From NCBI GenBank assembly GCA_015680685.1, contig MNCI01000920.1:354738-418737 (forward strand): DNA of 64,000 bases, in the 5' to 3' direction. A model generated the notes under the pieces. That model was given only the letters and a program-made list of their open reading frames with translations, did no database searches and was not told the origin of the DNA. The DNA is from Gnetum montanum. Lineage: Eukaryota > Streptophyta > Gnetopsida > Gnetales > Gnetaceae. The position numbers and the translations under genes are program-made. Positions within the stretch are counted from its first letter, which is position 1. The number at the start of each line of letters is the position of its first letter. This document shows, piece after piece, positions 1 to 12,610 of the stretch.

Positions 1-1539
1 AATGTCTTGAAGGCTTGAAATAATTAAATTCAAAAGGTAAGTCTAAAACCGGGGCTTCATGCTATTAGCATAGGTGACATTGTGTCATTGCTGAATTAAA
101 TTAATCAGCAGACCATTTAAAATTTTATTTTTGATGAACTACAGCTTTGATTTACCAGCATTGGCCCAAAATATCTCTTGACACCTGTCTTAGTGTGCCT
201 TTGGGTATTTGTTACCACGTTTTGTGGACTGGTATGCAATATCGAATGCTTCAGCGTCGGGCATCGTTGCTATTTCGGATTGTAGGTTCTAGGGTGAATC
301 ACATTTGTGATTGCTATTTTTCATTGCCTAAAAAATTTGAAATGCGTTCTTTGTGAAAGCCCAAGCCTATTTGGCAAGGTTGCAGGTGGATTATTTTCCA
401 GAAAACGTCCTGAGCCATGGAAGGCTCCTTTTTGAAATACTGGTCATAGGAAATAGTAAGGTAAGTTACGAAACAACCCTGCAATTGCATGAAAATCCTC
501 TATGTAGTGCACACCTTGCAGTTCCGTGATGATGTTGAAGGCACCCAAGTCTGAAATAGAAACCCGAAATTGAAGATTTTATTACTAAAATCAAAAGAAC
601 TACCGTTGCAAAGCTCTGATGGGTACCAACAACCTTAGGGGTCCTCCTTCTATGCGAATTTTTTTTATATATAACGACAAGGATTTGGGTCGTTGCATTG
701 GCAAGAACCACACCGTTTTGAGCTAAGAATGTGCAGCACTACGGGACCATGATTTCAGAGAAATTCAGGGCCTTTTCCTATTCTACATCACGTCTTCTTG
801 CTTCCTCTACGTTTTTTTTCTTGTGCAAATCTGAAACCTTCCGTAGTTTAGCATGTTTGAACTAGGGTCACGATTTGAATGTGTTTTCAATGGAGAAAAT
901 TGAGAATGCAGGCCTGCATCATTTATGGAATGATCTATGTTTTTTGGTTTTGTTGTTTTTACTTCTTCAGAGATTGCAACTCGTATCTTCTCCATTTCTG
1001 TAACTCTCACCCTTGGTATCCTTTGAAGCTCAAACCGACTTTTCTCCATTTAAAAAGAATTTTGCTATTTATTCCTTCAAACCTTATCACCGCCTCCTTG
1101 AGAGACTGAAAATATGCTACGGTAGTATATCCTCCTCCTTTTTTAAAAAAAAATATATTTTTGGACTATTGTATGTAGTAACATGATTATTCCTAGAATT
1201 CTTTGTTTTTCACACCAATATTCCATTTTGGCCCACCTTCTAAATTCCATACCAATGATATGAAATAACACATTCACATCCTCCTATTCTTACAATAATA
1301 TTCAAGATGAGTCTTACAGTTCCATAGAATGGCCAAATGTGCCAAAAATTACATGACCATTTTAATTTATTCTATGTATCTCCTAAGTTCACAATGTAAC
1401 ATATACTTCGTTATGATTTTTATTAGCCTTGTATGTACCAAGCTATTAATTCATTGATTCAAAGATGTTACAAATGTCAAATTCATGGACTAAAAATCAA
1501 AAAACGATAAAGCCCTCTTAAAAATAGTAATTGCAAATA
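1..1539. other. Unassigned flanking sequence
   Basis: I recognise no gene or repeat here. Short open frames exist on both strands. The one with the most protein-like composition is on the minus strand at 807-1,049 (80 residues, rich in Lys, Glu and Arg), but it has no motif I know and no splice or promoter context that would make it convincing. There are A/T runs near 1,141-1,155. This may be old host or repeat sequence. Confidence 0.4.
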
Positions 1540-2400
1540 GACCATTTTAGCATTAGGGCTTAGATTTTATTGGTATAATTGCTACTTCAAGAGTTGGACA
1601 TAAGTTTATTCTCATAGTTACTGATTACTTTACTAAATGGTCTGAAGCAAAGTCTCTAAGGAATAGTTCAAAATTATACATGATTAAGTTCTTGGAAGAT
1701 CATATTTTAAGTTTTTTTGGTCTACCGAAGATGTTAGTATGCAATAATGAACCTACTTTTTAATCTAAAGAGTTTATAACATGGGCATCAAAAAAATCCA
1801 TCTTTCTATTTTCCTTGTCGAATTATTATCCTTAAGAAAATGTCTTAGCTAAATCTACAAATAAAAGAATTATTTCCTACATTAAGAAGTTGATAGATGA
1901 AAATCTAGAAAATTGGATTGATTAATTGCAATCTACATTATGGATTAATCATATTAGATTTAAGAAGGCTATTGGAACATTAGCTTATAACTTACTCTAT
2001 GGTTTGCTCATAAGAATTATGAACAAGATTATAAGTTTAGCCTCAGATTTTGTACAAAAGTATAGTGAGAAAACTAATAAAGATAGAAGTTTCATGACCT
2101 TTCTCATAAAAAGAGAATCCAAAATGGATAAAGCTAAAGATAATTTATTAAAGAATGCTTCTTAGGTTAAAGGATGGTTTGATAAACAGGCTTTGAAAAA
2201 AAAAATTAAAGTCCATGATCTATTATTATTATGGAATATGAAGAAGATCAATAAGCTTTTAGTAATATGGACTAGTCCATTTCAGATTAAGAAACAATTA
2301 TCAAAAGACACTTACAAGTTATCGATATTAGATGTGATAGAATTGTAGTTTCTATATAATGTTTTATGCATAAAACATTATTTTGGACAACTATCCAAAA
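1540..2400 (+). pseudogene. Ty3/gypsy integrase remnant
   Basis: This is the core and C-terminal part of a Ty3/gypsy integrase, the enzyme that inserts retrotransposon cDNA into the genome. Translation on the plus strand gives a DFIG-like start at about 1,565, then VTDYFTKWSE with the first catalytic Asp. The second catalytic position reads CNNE at 1,740-1,751, with Asn instead of Asp. The usual YYPQxNGxxE stretch near 1,825-1,850 is broken by a stop, and the LW..R..(K/R)..IGT region follows at about 1,935-1,985. A C-terminal WTSPFQIKK segment at about 2,268-2,295 matches the end of such integrases. Several stops make it dead. No RT or RNase H is visible upstream, so it is a truncated copy. 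The clade is not assigned. Confidence 0.8.
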
Positions 2401-2539
2401 CTTATATATATAAAATATTTAATCATAAAATATATATCATATACATATGATTATATGAGTGTATATAATATTATACATGAGTATTAGTTTAAAAATATTA
2501 AATTTAAAGTGTTAGTTCAATTACTAAATTTATATTACC

Positions 2540-3300
2540 CAAGTAATCATTACTTATGATGAGTGTATGTGGGAGTTATGTTTAGATAACTACATAGTGG
2601 TGAATTAATTTTAACAACCAAAAGGTGGAATTTAAATTAGCCAATCATATGATGATGAAAAATACATAATTTTTGGCTAATAGTTAGTAAAATTGGTGGG
2701 ACTTTCAAATTTACCTTACACTATATAAATAGATGTGAGATAATTGGAAATACATCATTTCTCAATTCAAGGCTTAAGTAAAAAATAAGGTTAAATGTTA
2801 AAGTATGAGGTAGAAAGATGGTTCTTAGAGAGAGGGCAATAAGAAGACCTTTTATTCCATATGTCATAGGATGTTGCCCAAAGCATGTCTTAAGAGCTTA
2901 TTGTATGGCAATTGCTCGTGGGACATCTAGTGAAAGCCCTTTCTTACTTTGGCTTTCAGATGAGTTTAGATTTCTCACTGATGAACTTTCTATAGATTCC
3001 AATGTTTGGGATAGCTTTCATGAATGCAACACCTAAGCTGAATACCAAGGAGAGTCTAATAAAGATTATTATTAGGGAGAGGCTTTCATGTCCCAAGGAG
3101 ATTCTAATAAATATTTTTGTTTTCTATGTAAAACGAAATGTTGCCAATAAAGTCTATGTTTCTCAACTAAGGTGTGAAAAAGAGGGTAAGAAATGTTAGC
3201 ACATTTATATCATATGATGAAGTAAATTGTAATAGCTTTCTTATTTTCTTGAAATTGTTCTAACACATTGGAATAATTTTAATAAGTTGGATACCTAGGT
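2540..3300 (+). repeat. Possible LTR downstream of the integrase remnant
   Basis: The stretch directly downstream of the integrase end is where the 3' LTR of that element should lie. A candidate start is TGTGGGAGTTATG at 2,568, and a TATA-like box TATATAAAT sits at 2,722-2,730, followed by a transcribed-looking region with two near copies of AAGGAGA(G/T)TCTAATAAA at about 3,047 and 3,096. I found no second copy in the window, so the ends are unproven. Confidence 0.3.
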
Positions 3301-4376
3301 TTCTAAAATTCAAACATGAATTATGAGACTAAATCATCTCATGAGTGCAATGAGTACACTCTAGATAACATTTATAGAAATAATGAAATATACACTAGGA
3401 TGGATTATCAATTCTTCTCAATTTAGTTTACACTTCATAAATTAATGTATATACAGCCATGAGAATAATGGAGATTTTTCTTAGTGACAGTCATAATACA
3501 AAGGTATTTGACATGGAAAATTAGGCTATTATGGTAATATATTAAAGGCATATTTTAAGAGAATAAATTATGAAATAATGTAATGAGAAACAAGGGATAT
3601 GACCTTTGAAAATAAAACTTATATATAGGTTACAATACGTAAGTAAATTGCAAAGTGAAATGTTGGAAAGCACAAAGTTTAGTTTTTTGAGCAATTATAA
3701 TAATAGTTGTACTTTACACAATATATTGATATGAACAATTATAGTGATGCTATCAAATGCATCCATGGAAATCTAACTGGAAGTATCCAATATAAACAAA
3801 ACTATGCAGTAGAATGCATAAATCTTTGAGAATAAAAAAAATGAAAGTTGCAATGCTAGATTTTCATAGTTATCAATTTCATCCAAAGGGAGAAAAAAAT
3901 TCACAATATTATTATATACATTATGCGTAAAATAAGAATTTAAAACCTGAGCACCACATCTATTGACAACACAAATTGTTAATGTGCTTACCAAAATTAA
4001 TTTTAGATTTCTAGCAATGTTGCTAGACATCCATGTTTTGCACTTGTCATTCCTATCTAAATCAAGTTCTTATTTCCAGAACCCAAACTAGTAAACAATA
4101 TGAAAATGTCTTTTCTTGTATAGAGTTGAAACCCTAATCTTCATTGTGAAAAGAATTTACAACAAAAACAAACTCACAAAAGTGATTCATTATACTTCAG
4201 AGTTAGAAAGAAAGATCATAATCTTGAAATAAAAATAAAAAAGAAAACATCATGAACATTCTCATGTCCTATTCGCATTCTTGGAATAACAATCAATAAT
4301 AGGACATTAGGACACCAACATCACTAATGTTCTCATTGAGGCTTCATGGCAGTAGTAGTAGTAGTAGTTCTATGAG
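3301..4376. other. AT-rich unassigned sequence
   Basis: No gene is recognised. An 85-codon open frame on the minus strand (3,773-4,030) has no known motif. An AGT trinucleotide run at about 4,351-4,368 lies just before the left edge of element C. Its last five bases, ATGAG (4,372-4,376), are the left half of the target duplication of C. Confidence 0.4.
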
Positions 4377-5304
4377 TGATGAGTAGTGAGGTACCTCTAC
4401 ACCCAATCATACGAATCAGAAAGTGTTCACATGCAATCTAGTCAAATTCCATGGACTTTATAGCTTCTGGTACACTAGTCTCCTTGGCAATGAACCTTAC
4501 CCTAAGGTCATTCATTGTCTTCCCAATTATACTTGTGAAGCACATGGTATACTTAAGTGTAATTGAGGCATATGATTTTTATATTTTTAGGTTTTATAGC
4601 CCTGGTGCTTTAATAGAGAGAAAGACAAGGTAATTTAATGGCTTATTCAATGTAACTAACCTATTGGTTTCTAGCTAGTCTTAATATAAGTATCTAGTGC
4701 CACTTTCTATACACATCTTGAATCCACGTATCCACTACTGGGTTACCAAGTGCTACACTACTAGGTGTGCCAAGAAATAATGCTACTAGGATTACCAAGC
4801 GAATATATGTTATGCTTGAAGTAATCATACTTATGTATTTAATCTATGTAACTTATCTTACTTAATTATCTTAATTAACTTAATTACTAAAAAATAGTGA
4901 ATAACTTATTAGAAACATTAAATGCAAAAATGAAATATTTAATCTATCTAGAATTTTGCAAGGTTTATTAGAACACTCATCTTTATTATTGCACACACTA
5001 TCATGTTCAAGTACAACAATTCTCGAATAAAGATCCATACACTCAATGACTCCTACTACAGGCACTTGGGAGAAATATTCTAACTTTCAAATAAATAAAC
5101 TATAGGATCTCCACTACTACTAAAATCTAATTGCCATAAATGTAGTTTGTGGGAACATATTTATGGCCATAAAGCAGATGCTATGTCAATAGGGCCTCAT
5201 TGATGCATGAAACAATGCATTGATGGGGCCTTGTCAATAAGGCCTAGTCGATGAGGCCACGTTGACAAGGCCTCATCAATGTAGCCAAAAAATATGACTC
5301 ATTA
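4377..5304 (-). repeat. 3' LTR of element C
   Basis: This is a direct copy of 59,196-60,094 with many substitutions and small indels. On the minus strand it starts TAATGAGTC (ancestral TG changed to TA) and ends CATCA. An array of short units around TCAATGGGGCCT / GGCCTCATTGATG lies at about 5,183-5,285, close to the start of the LTR in element sense. Confidence 0.88.
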
Positions 5305-5316
5305 TATTTCCATGAT
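5305..5316 (-). other. Degenerate polypurine tract of C
   Basis: On the minus strand the bases next to the 3' LTR read TCATGGAAATA. The same position in B1 reads TCATGGGGGTA, so this is the second-strand priming site, decayed in C. Confidence 0.6.
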
Positions 5317-5495
5317 TGAATGAAAACTCATCCTTGAGTTCTTTTACAAAATTGGGAACATATGGAATTATTGATTCATCCTTCAACAAAGGAAAATAGA
5401 CTAATTTGGCAAAAACAGAGTGCTTAAGTGTATAGATCAACACATTACAAAAATTATGGTGTTCATGACACAAAATTGAACACCATGATGTGACT

Positions 5496-7844
5496 ATTTA
5501 AATTGGGATAGCATGTTCTCGGATGGCATGAAGTTGGTGGTGAAGAGTAGATAGTCCCAGGAGGTAGTGGCTCCTAAGGTTCTAAGGGACCTTCACAATA
5601 TTTAGGCACATGTGGTGGTCAAGGCAGTTGTAGCTATCTCGCTACTATTGCAACTTCTAGTGGGAGGTGGAAAGCATCCAACAATGCTTTTATTTTTTCC
5701 TCCTTACTTTTAGGATCATGCACTTTCTATGTAGCTTTGCCAATGTGGGTTGGAATGGTCACATCCCAAGAACATGGGATTGCTAAAAAGAGCTCCTTTA
5801 TATTGATAAACTTGGTAGTGAATTGTTTGCATTCAATGTCAAATGCTCTAATGGCATCCTTCAACTCTTGGTAATCATTCATTCTTTTGGCCAAGTTCTC
5901 AGTAGTTGATCATTGATCCATGAATCATGCTCTAAGAACTTCGAGTTTAGCATTGGCACCACCAAGCTTTTGCTTGGTGTCTTTATGATGCTTGAACTCT
6001 ACCTTGTATAGCAAATACAAGCTAGCCACTTGTTTTTTCCAACTTTGATTGTGGTCATCTAGCAGTCAACATTACTAGGTTTGTATAGTAGAGATTGGGC
6101 AACTCCATGTATTCTATCATCTCCTATATCTAGAACTCCTTTAAATGGATCTTTGCTTTGTGGTAGGCATCAATCCCATCAATGATGGGCTACCATACTT
6201 CTCTTCCTTGTTGAAGTTGCTAGAGAGCTTCATTTGCTTTTTCCTTTGCCATCTAGATGTGCTTCTCATTTACTTTTTCTTGCAAAACAACCTAGTCTCT
6301 ATAGTGATTTTTAACTTTTTTAAACTTTAAAGCTTCATTTTTTCAAGTGCTAATCTTAATAGTAGACTTTTAGCATAAGGCACAAAGTCTCCTATCCAAG
6401 TGGTACTCTCAAAGTGCAGATCTGTTTGGTATAGACACCACAGGTGCATTAAATGCTTCAATGATATGGTCAACAACTACTTTAGCTGCAGTCTCCTATC
6501 CTTGGACTTGCATCACCAGTATAGTGGCCCCTTCACCTTCCTCCAAACACACTAAGAAGGAGGTAGAATTCCCAGAGATTTCTAGGAATAAATAGTACTA
6601 TGATAATGACACTATCACCTCTCAAAAATTAGGATTAGACCTTGTGGAAAACTACATTCATTGAGCAAAGAATATTAACCCACCCCTTTCCATCTGGCTG
6701 ATTGTTCAAACTACCTCATTAAGGTGACTCATTATTAGTCAATACATAAATGGATCCACACTACTCATCCTTGCACACTACTCCTACTCATGCAAGAGCT
6801 ACTCTCAAATTTTTCCAAGTGCTCAATGGCTACATAGGTGTCAAGCATTTTTTCTTAAGTAGGCAATGGAGGAGGTAGCTACTCCTCTTCTTTAGTTATG
6901 ATATGTGCCATTTATTTCATGATTTAATTCATGAAGCCAAAGGAGCATGTCTAATTGTGTCATTGACATAGTAGATGATTCCTACCCTTTTTCAAAGTTT
7001 CTAGATGAGGCACAAAAAGTTTAGGTCTTTACATCCATGTTCATTTTCCTTGAAGCATTTTTTGATCTCTAAATATATTAGTTATGGAAGGTTTATAAGA
7101 AATCTCTCACTTCGAGTGATACATGCTCAAGCAAAAATGATATTCACCTTGTTGGGCGTCACTATTGGATTGAGGTGATAAGCTGCTACCTTGAAGTAGA
7201 TATTCTTTGTAGGCATGAGTGCACCGAACTCCTTACAATCAAGCTTGTAACATCATTGAGTCCACTCCTTTTTGGCATTAGGATCACCTTGTGTTGATAG
7301 CTCTACCAACTATGTCCCAATATCAGGCAACCCCAATGCCTACACAATAGCCTTGGTCAAGTAGGACACCTAAATATCCTTGATTTTTATTGTGGATCTT
7401 GGTCTTCTATTGTACCAATAGAGGTATGTCTCTCCCATGTACCACTTCTCACTAGAGGTGATGATTGGCCACATGGGAGAGGTTTGTAATTGTGTTTTGA
7501 CCTTTGCTAGAGCTTTCTCTAGAAATGGCCCAAAGTTTAGTTCTTGGAAAGCTAAGTGTTGAATCTCCTATGATCTGATGATGTTAAGGAAAGTTTGAGT
7601 AAAGTGAGTTCAAGCCTTGGCATCAATCCTAGTGCTTCCCCTCACTATGATTACTCTATTGGCACTTCTTCTTCTAGAATCTATCAAATAGATTCCACTT
7701 CAGGCTCCTCATGAAGAGGCCCCATTGCATGGGTTTCCTCTACTGGTTCTTGGGCTTGTTCTTGTTGGCCCCTTCCAGTACTAGGTTGTTTCTAGCTTGG
7801 TTGAAAGGGTTCTCCTTCCTATGATCATTTCAATTTGGTGCCAT
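5496..7844 (-). pseudogene. Third ORF of element C (env-like position), coiled-coil protein
   Basis: The ORF lies between integrase and the 3' LTR, where Athila elements carry an env-like gene. A start codon at 7,844 (MAPN) corresponds to MAPKRG at 51,647 in B1. Several frames must be joined. About 7,640-7,140 gives a globular-looking part (blocks such as FGPFLEKALAKVKTQL and WYMGETYLYWYNRRP). About 6,330-5,850 is rich in Lys, Glu and Gln with heptad-like spacing (EKVNEKHI, MAKEKANEAL), and it ends near 5,497 with a stop. Total span is about 780 codons with many stops and frameshifts. I see no signal peptide, membrane helix or furin-like site, so calling it an envelope protein is not justified; the function is unknown. 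Confidence 0.55.
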
Positions 7845-8172
7845 CTATAATCATGATAAGACCATGGGTTAGAAATTTTTTGTGTAACATGAAATAATTG
7901 GAATACCTTTATCTCTTTAGGATAGTTGCACTTGGCTAAGTTGTGATTATGGCTAATTTGATTACTTCAATCGTCATTTTATTTATGTGTTATTCTTAAT
8001 AAATCATCCTAAAGGATGTTGGAAGGGTTAACTCTCAAAAAAATTGATGTTTGTATATTGTTAAATTTATTCACCCTTTTGTCGTGTTAGATAAATTTTC
8101 AAAAATTTCATTAGAAACCTTAAGGTTTTTAGCCCTCATGATAAAGAACTTACCTCCGATAATTGAAAGATC
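7845..8172 (-). other. Spacer of element C upstream of the third ORF
   Basis: Non-coding interior of C that continues at 26,727 after the H insertion. It resembles B1 at about 51,650-51,830. The five bases AGATC at 8,168-8,172 are the left target duplication of H. Confidence 0.6.
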
Positions 8173-9095
8173 TGTAGCAACCAAAAACGTCAGTGGCTAG
8201 AACACTGAGAGGTCCACGAGCATATAGTTTGACCCTACATTCACATGAGGCCTTGCTAGAGGTAGAGATGGGGTATCCTAAATGGTCTTGTTGATTGAAC
8301 ATAGATTTAGAAAATGCAACTAAGGGTGCAACGTGGTTAGTTGCAATGCTAACGCAAAACTATGCTAAGTGTTCATGCTATGTCAATGGTGTTAGCGGTA
8401 TCAATGGGGTTGAGCATAGTTAGGTTTTTAGCAAAAACAAGGGTACTAACATGTGGTGGTCTCCACCTAAGCACAGTTTTAGGTATAGCTATGCAATGAA
8501 ACAATTAAAAATACAAACAAAATCTAAAAATACAAGGAAAGAGAGAGAGAAATAGAACACCAACCCAAATGAGGTTGAGTGTAGTTAACTCTAGAAGGGG
8601 TGAAAAGGTACATAGTGTATAATGAGTGTAGTGAATAGCATAGTCACAGTCTCAAGAATGTTTATTCTAGTTGACTATGCTTTGGACTAGGGAAGAGTAT
8701 AGTTCCAAACTTAGAAAAATTTTGAAAAATATGACTATGTGTTGACTACACTTTGCACTAGAGGATGACTATGCTCCAGACTAGGGGTGAGAATAGTTTC
8801 AGCACTTGTCAAAAATTGCAAAAACTAACTTCCAGTTGACTACACTTGACTACACTCTAGGCTAGTGGAGAGCATAGTCTCAACACTTAGAAAAATTTAC
8901 AAAAGGTAGGCCTTCATGTTGACTACACTCAACTATGCTATGGGTAGTGGAGAGTGTAGTCTCAACACTTACAAAATTTTTGCAAAAACTATGCCTTCGT
9001 GCTAACTATGCTTGACTGTGCTCTAGGGTAGGGGAGAATGTAGTCTTAGCACTTAGAAAATTTTGTGCCTAGGATGCTAGAGTCCAAATTTGGTG
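8173..9095 (-). repeat. 3' LTR of H, internally deleted
   Basis: It starts TGTAGCAACC, like the LTR starts at 24,982 (TGTAACAACT) and 28,183. It aligns by eye with 24,982-25,468 and then jumps to sequence matching 26,110-26,715, so about 640 bases including the TATA box region are missing. Homology stops at AAATTTGGTGGT near 9,095, where the partner LTR continues GTCTCA to its end at 26,726. Confidence 0.7.
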
Positions 9096-11029
9096 GTAGA
9101 GAGTGTAGTTGGAGGATAATGACACACTGGAGTGGATGCCTACACCTAGGACTAGTAAGCATCAACCGGGTACCCTAACTACACTCTTTCCTTTATTCAT
9201 TTTTTACTTGTTGCTACCATTGGCAAAGGGTTTGGAAGCATAGACTTGTGATGCACCCTGTCTTCATACCCTACCATGGTGATGGTTGTTGTTGCTATGC
9301 ATAGTTTTGATGTAGCATGGATGGGGAGGGTTTGATGGTGATGGGTTTTTGGCATGGGTCATGGGAGAGGCTGTAGGATGCATTTCATGGAATGGCAGTG
9401 GGGAATGGCTACAGCTACATAGTGCAATGTGGATGTACATGGGGGTTTTAAGTTGCAAGGATTTTGTAGGGTCATGAGGTTTGATGGTAGTAGGGGTTTT
9501 TGAGAGCACAAGGACATGGCTAATCATGGCAATGAGTAAGGGGATTACTTGTAAGCGTTATCATAGATCCTATCTTGAATGGTGCCTAAATTCATGGGAA
9601 ACTATATGACATCCAAGTAGTCAATGATGCCTAGCACCCCTAGATCCATCGATTGTTTGAACACATAGCTAAAGTAGTGGTTCATGAGCAAGTTGAGCAA
9701 CCTAAAGCATCTCTGCATCAGCCGTTCTAGGGGTCCTTCCACTAAAGAAAACCATCCATCCAATTTGCATTATCACTATGTGTGTTCATCAATTCTAGAC
9801 ATCCAAAAATAACAACAAGAAACTAAAACTAAAACTAAACCTAAAATCCATTCTATTGCTAGGTCTGGGTTAGGGTTTGAATTTTGATTTTGGAGAGCTT
9901 TAGCTTGGTGTGAATCCAAGTCTACATCCAAGGGGAAAGATGCTAACATGGGAAAAGAAGGTGAATAATTTGGGAATCTTTGTTACCTATACAAGAAAAA
10001 TTTGGTAGCAGGATTTTGTAATGATGAGAAGGAGGAGGGAGAGTGGATAGGGCTCAGTGGATAGGCTAGGTGTAGCGACACAATGGTGTGGTAGGTGCAA
10101 CATGCTACAGGGTGTTGGTGTAGTGCATAGGGAGCATGGATGCAGTGTGTGGTAGGGAATAGGCATGACACATGATGCTACAATAGGGCATGAAATGCAA
10201 AGGGTAGTGGGGTGGCGGTGCATGCCGTGTGGAAACTATGCTCCCAACTAGCATGACCAAGTGTTTGACAAAATGTTTACCTCACCAAGTATTTGTTGAA
10301 ATGTGTCTACCCCAAAAGTTCATTTCTTTTGGGACTATTCTCTATAGAGAGCATAGTTGGGAGTTAGAAAAATTCATAGTCTAGGACTATGATCTCTACT
10401 GAGGTAGTCCAAAGTTAGAATATTTTTGCAATTTTCAAACTACACTCTTCACTTTGGTAGTTTAGAGTTAGAAACATTTTGCCAAAAATTTGTAAACTAT
10501 GTATTATGCTAAACCTGTGAAATGTAATGCTAAGCCTATGAAAACATGTTGTACCCTAGAGTACTAGTAATGTCAAATGGATTGGTTGATGTCCTATACC
10601 CACGCAGCCCTAGAGTGTATTTCCAAAATTAAGAATTTTTTATTAGTACATGTTGTATAGTGTTAATTTGCTAACTAATTATGTATTTTTGATATGGCTA
10701 TGGCAACAAGTACCTAACAATGCTGCAAGCCCCAATGACATAGTGAAGGAAGAAGAACCTCCACCCCCACCTAGTGCCACTAGTTGAGCATGATTAGATG
10801 TACCCATGTTGTTGGGAATTTTTACATTTTATGTTATTTTTTTGCCACATGATGCTGTTCATGCTATGTACTGATGTTCATATAACATCTAATTAATCCA
10901 TTTTCTATACGTAATGTGTAATGTGTAGAATTTCATTTTTATGGTTATTTGCTATGCACTTTCTATGCTTATAACATGATGAATTAATGTGCTAACTTAG
11001 GATTATGCGATGATAGTGTGACTAAGCCA
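9096..11029. other. Unresolved part of H between LTR and repeat array
   Basis: No coding region is convincing. Blocks at about 10,240-10,500 have the LTR-like vocabulary of this family (GAGCATAGTTGGGAGTTAGAAA and similar), while 9,100-10,230 has no match I can find in the window. It may be an extra LTR segment, an inserted fragment, or the real 3' untranslated region of H. I could not find the polypurine tract expected next to the 3' LTR. Confidence 0.4.
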
Positions 11030-11400
11030 TTGCATGCCCCATGCTAGTTTAAGGCCATTTTGGACCACTATGATGGGATTAAAGTTGATAGTTTAAGGCC
11101 ATTCCAGGGCATGTGTGTTGCTAGTTTAAGGCCATTTTAGGTTGTGATGATAGTTTAAGGCCATTTTAGGCTGTGATGATAGTTTAACACCATTTCAGAT
11201 AATGTATTGCTAGTTTTAGGCCATTTTAGGCCATAGCGAGAGGATTAATAAGGATAGTTTAAGGCCATTTTAAGCCATTGTGAGGGGATTGAAAATGATA
11301 GTTTTAGGCCATTCTAGGCCACGAGTTGCTAATTTAAGCCCATGGCAATCTCTACATTGCCAATTTAAGGCCATGGTGAGCCATCTATTGCTACCTCTTG
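11030..11400 (-). repeat. GTTTAAGGCCATT tandem repeat of H
   Basis: About nine copies of a 35-50 base unit built around TAGTTTAAGGCCATTTTAGG, spaced irregularly. Counterparts lie downstream of protease in N1 (18,480-18,610, opposite strand) and in L (about 41,140-41,310 and 34,705-34,945). The position just after protease is shared by all three elements. Confidence 0.75.
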
Positions 11401-11675
11401 TTTTTGTAATTTTAGTTTTTATGATTTTTATGTTTTTTATGCACAAAAGCAAATGCATTAAAGAAAAAATTGTAGAAATGTAAACTAAGCTATTAAATGC
11501 ATAAGCAATGTTGATGGTAAGCTAAGTGATTAAACTAAATGCAAATAATATGCTATAGTACTAATCTAGTGTGAGTGGGAAGTAGGATGCAGGATGCATG
11601 TAAGCGAATGGCGAATAGGTTTCTATTGTGCTCTCAGACTAAGGGGGCACCTTAGTCACATAGTTGCTTCCTAAT

Positions 11676-12605
11676 TTAATGTGGGTTAGGGGCCATGTAG
11701 GGCCTAGATTGCACTATTTGGTAATCTCCTTGACCATTGGTCACTACATTGAAGGGAAATCTTGTTAATAGGGCATCCTCCAAGAGGTTAGTGGCTTCTA
11801 CCACCTCTTCAAGTGCATTAGACTTGTGTGTTTTGTTGTTTGTTAAAGTTGTGTTATTAGGGAATTTGACCTTTAACCCTTGCTCCATGTATATGTTGTT
11901 AATAGCCAAAGGGATAGCATTATCACTGTGGATGACAACTTCACCACCTTTGTACAAAAGGTGGATTTCTTGATGAATCGGGGAGGAGATGGCCCATAGC
12001 TAGGCTAGCCAAGGCCTACCTAATATCAAATTAAATCCTAACATCTCCTCTATGACAATGAATTTCCCAGTGGAAGAGAATTGCTCCCTTTCCACAAAGG
12101 CTATTATGAAAATACCCTTAACAATGATGCATGACCTACTAAAACACTTTAGGCATGTGGTTTTTGTTAACTTGATTTGGTTCATGAGGCATAAATTATT
12201 GACGATAGTGTATGGGATAACATTTTTTGTTGCCCCATCATCAATGTGCATCCTATGAATCTTGTATTACCTAACACGTATGGTGGTAAACATGGGGGCC
12301 ATTATAACCTCACCTTTCTCAAGGTCTACCTTAATTGCCTCATTACAAAATTCAAGGGGTGTGGAGATCAATTCTTGTAGCACAAGAAGCAACATCATAG
12401 TGTGGATGGAATTCTCATCTACAGGGATGTACTTCCTAATAGCAATGGAGGTCAACATCTGCATTAGCACTTCGTGGTGGGAAAATGAGGTCATGATTAG
12501 GTCATAAAGGCTCAACATTGTATTCTTCTACTTCAGTTCTTGCTTAACTTGGGCTAATGCATCTATGAAGTCTTTGTCATCAATTGCATTTTTACTAGCC
12601 TTGAC
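11676..12605 (-). pseudogene. Retropepsin-like protease region of H
   Basis: This is the aspartic protease domain that would cut the Gag precursor. The minus strand gives an N-terminal segment (LSLYDLIMTSFSHHEVLMQML, about 12,507-12,445), the active-site block HIDDGATKNVIP at about 12,251-12,215, and the flap and end block EMLGFNLILGRPWLA near 12,045-12,000. Then a frame change leads to VVIHSDNAIPLAINNI (about 11,940-11,890). The same blocks in the same order occur in N1 (plus, 17.5-18.1 kb) and L (42.4-41.6 kb). There are frameshifts and stops. Gag should follow upstream, but N1 is inserted at 12,606-12,610 and gag continues at 21,810. Confidence 0.8.
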
Positions 12606-12610
12606 CTCTT
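12606..12610. other. Left target-site duplication of N1
   Basis: CTCTT here and again at 21,805-21,809, directly flanking the N1 LTR ends. The match is exact. Confidence 0.93.

Noticed and set aside
147-356. 69-codon plus-strand frame near the window start as a gene
   Set aside because: No motif, no support from composition or context; it may be chance.
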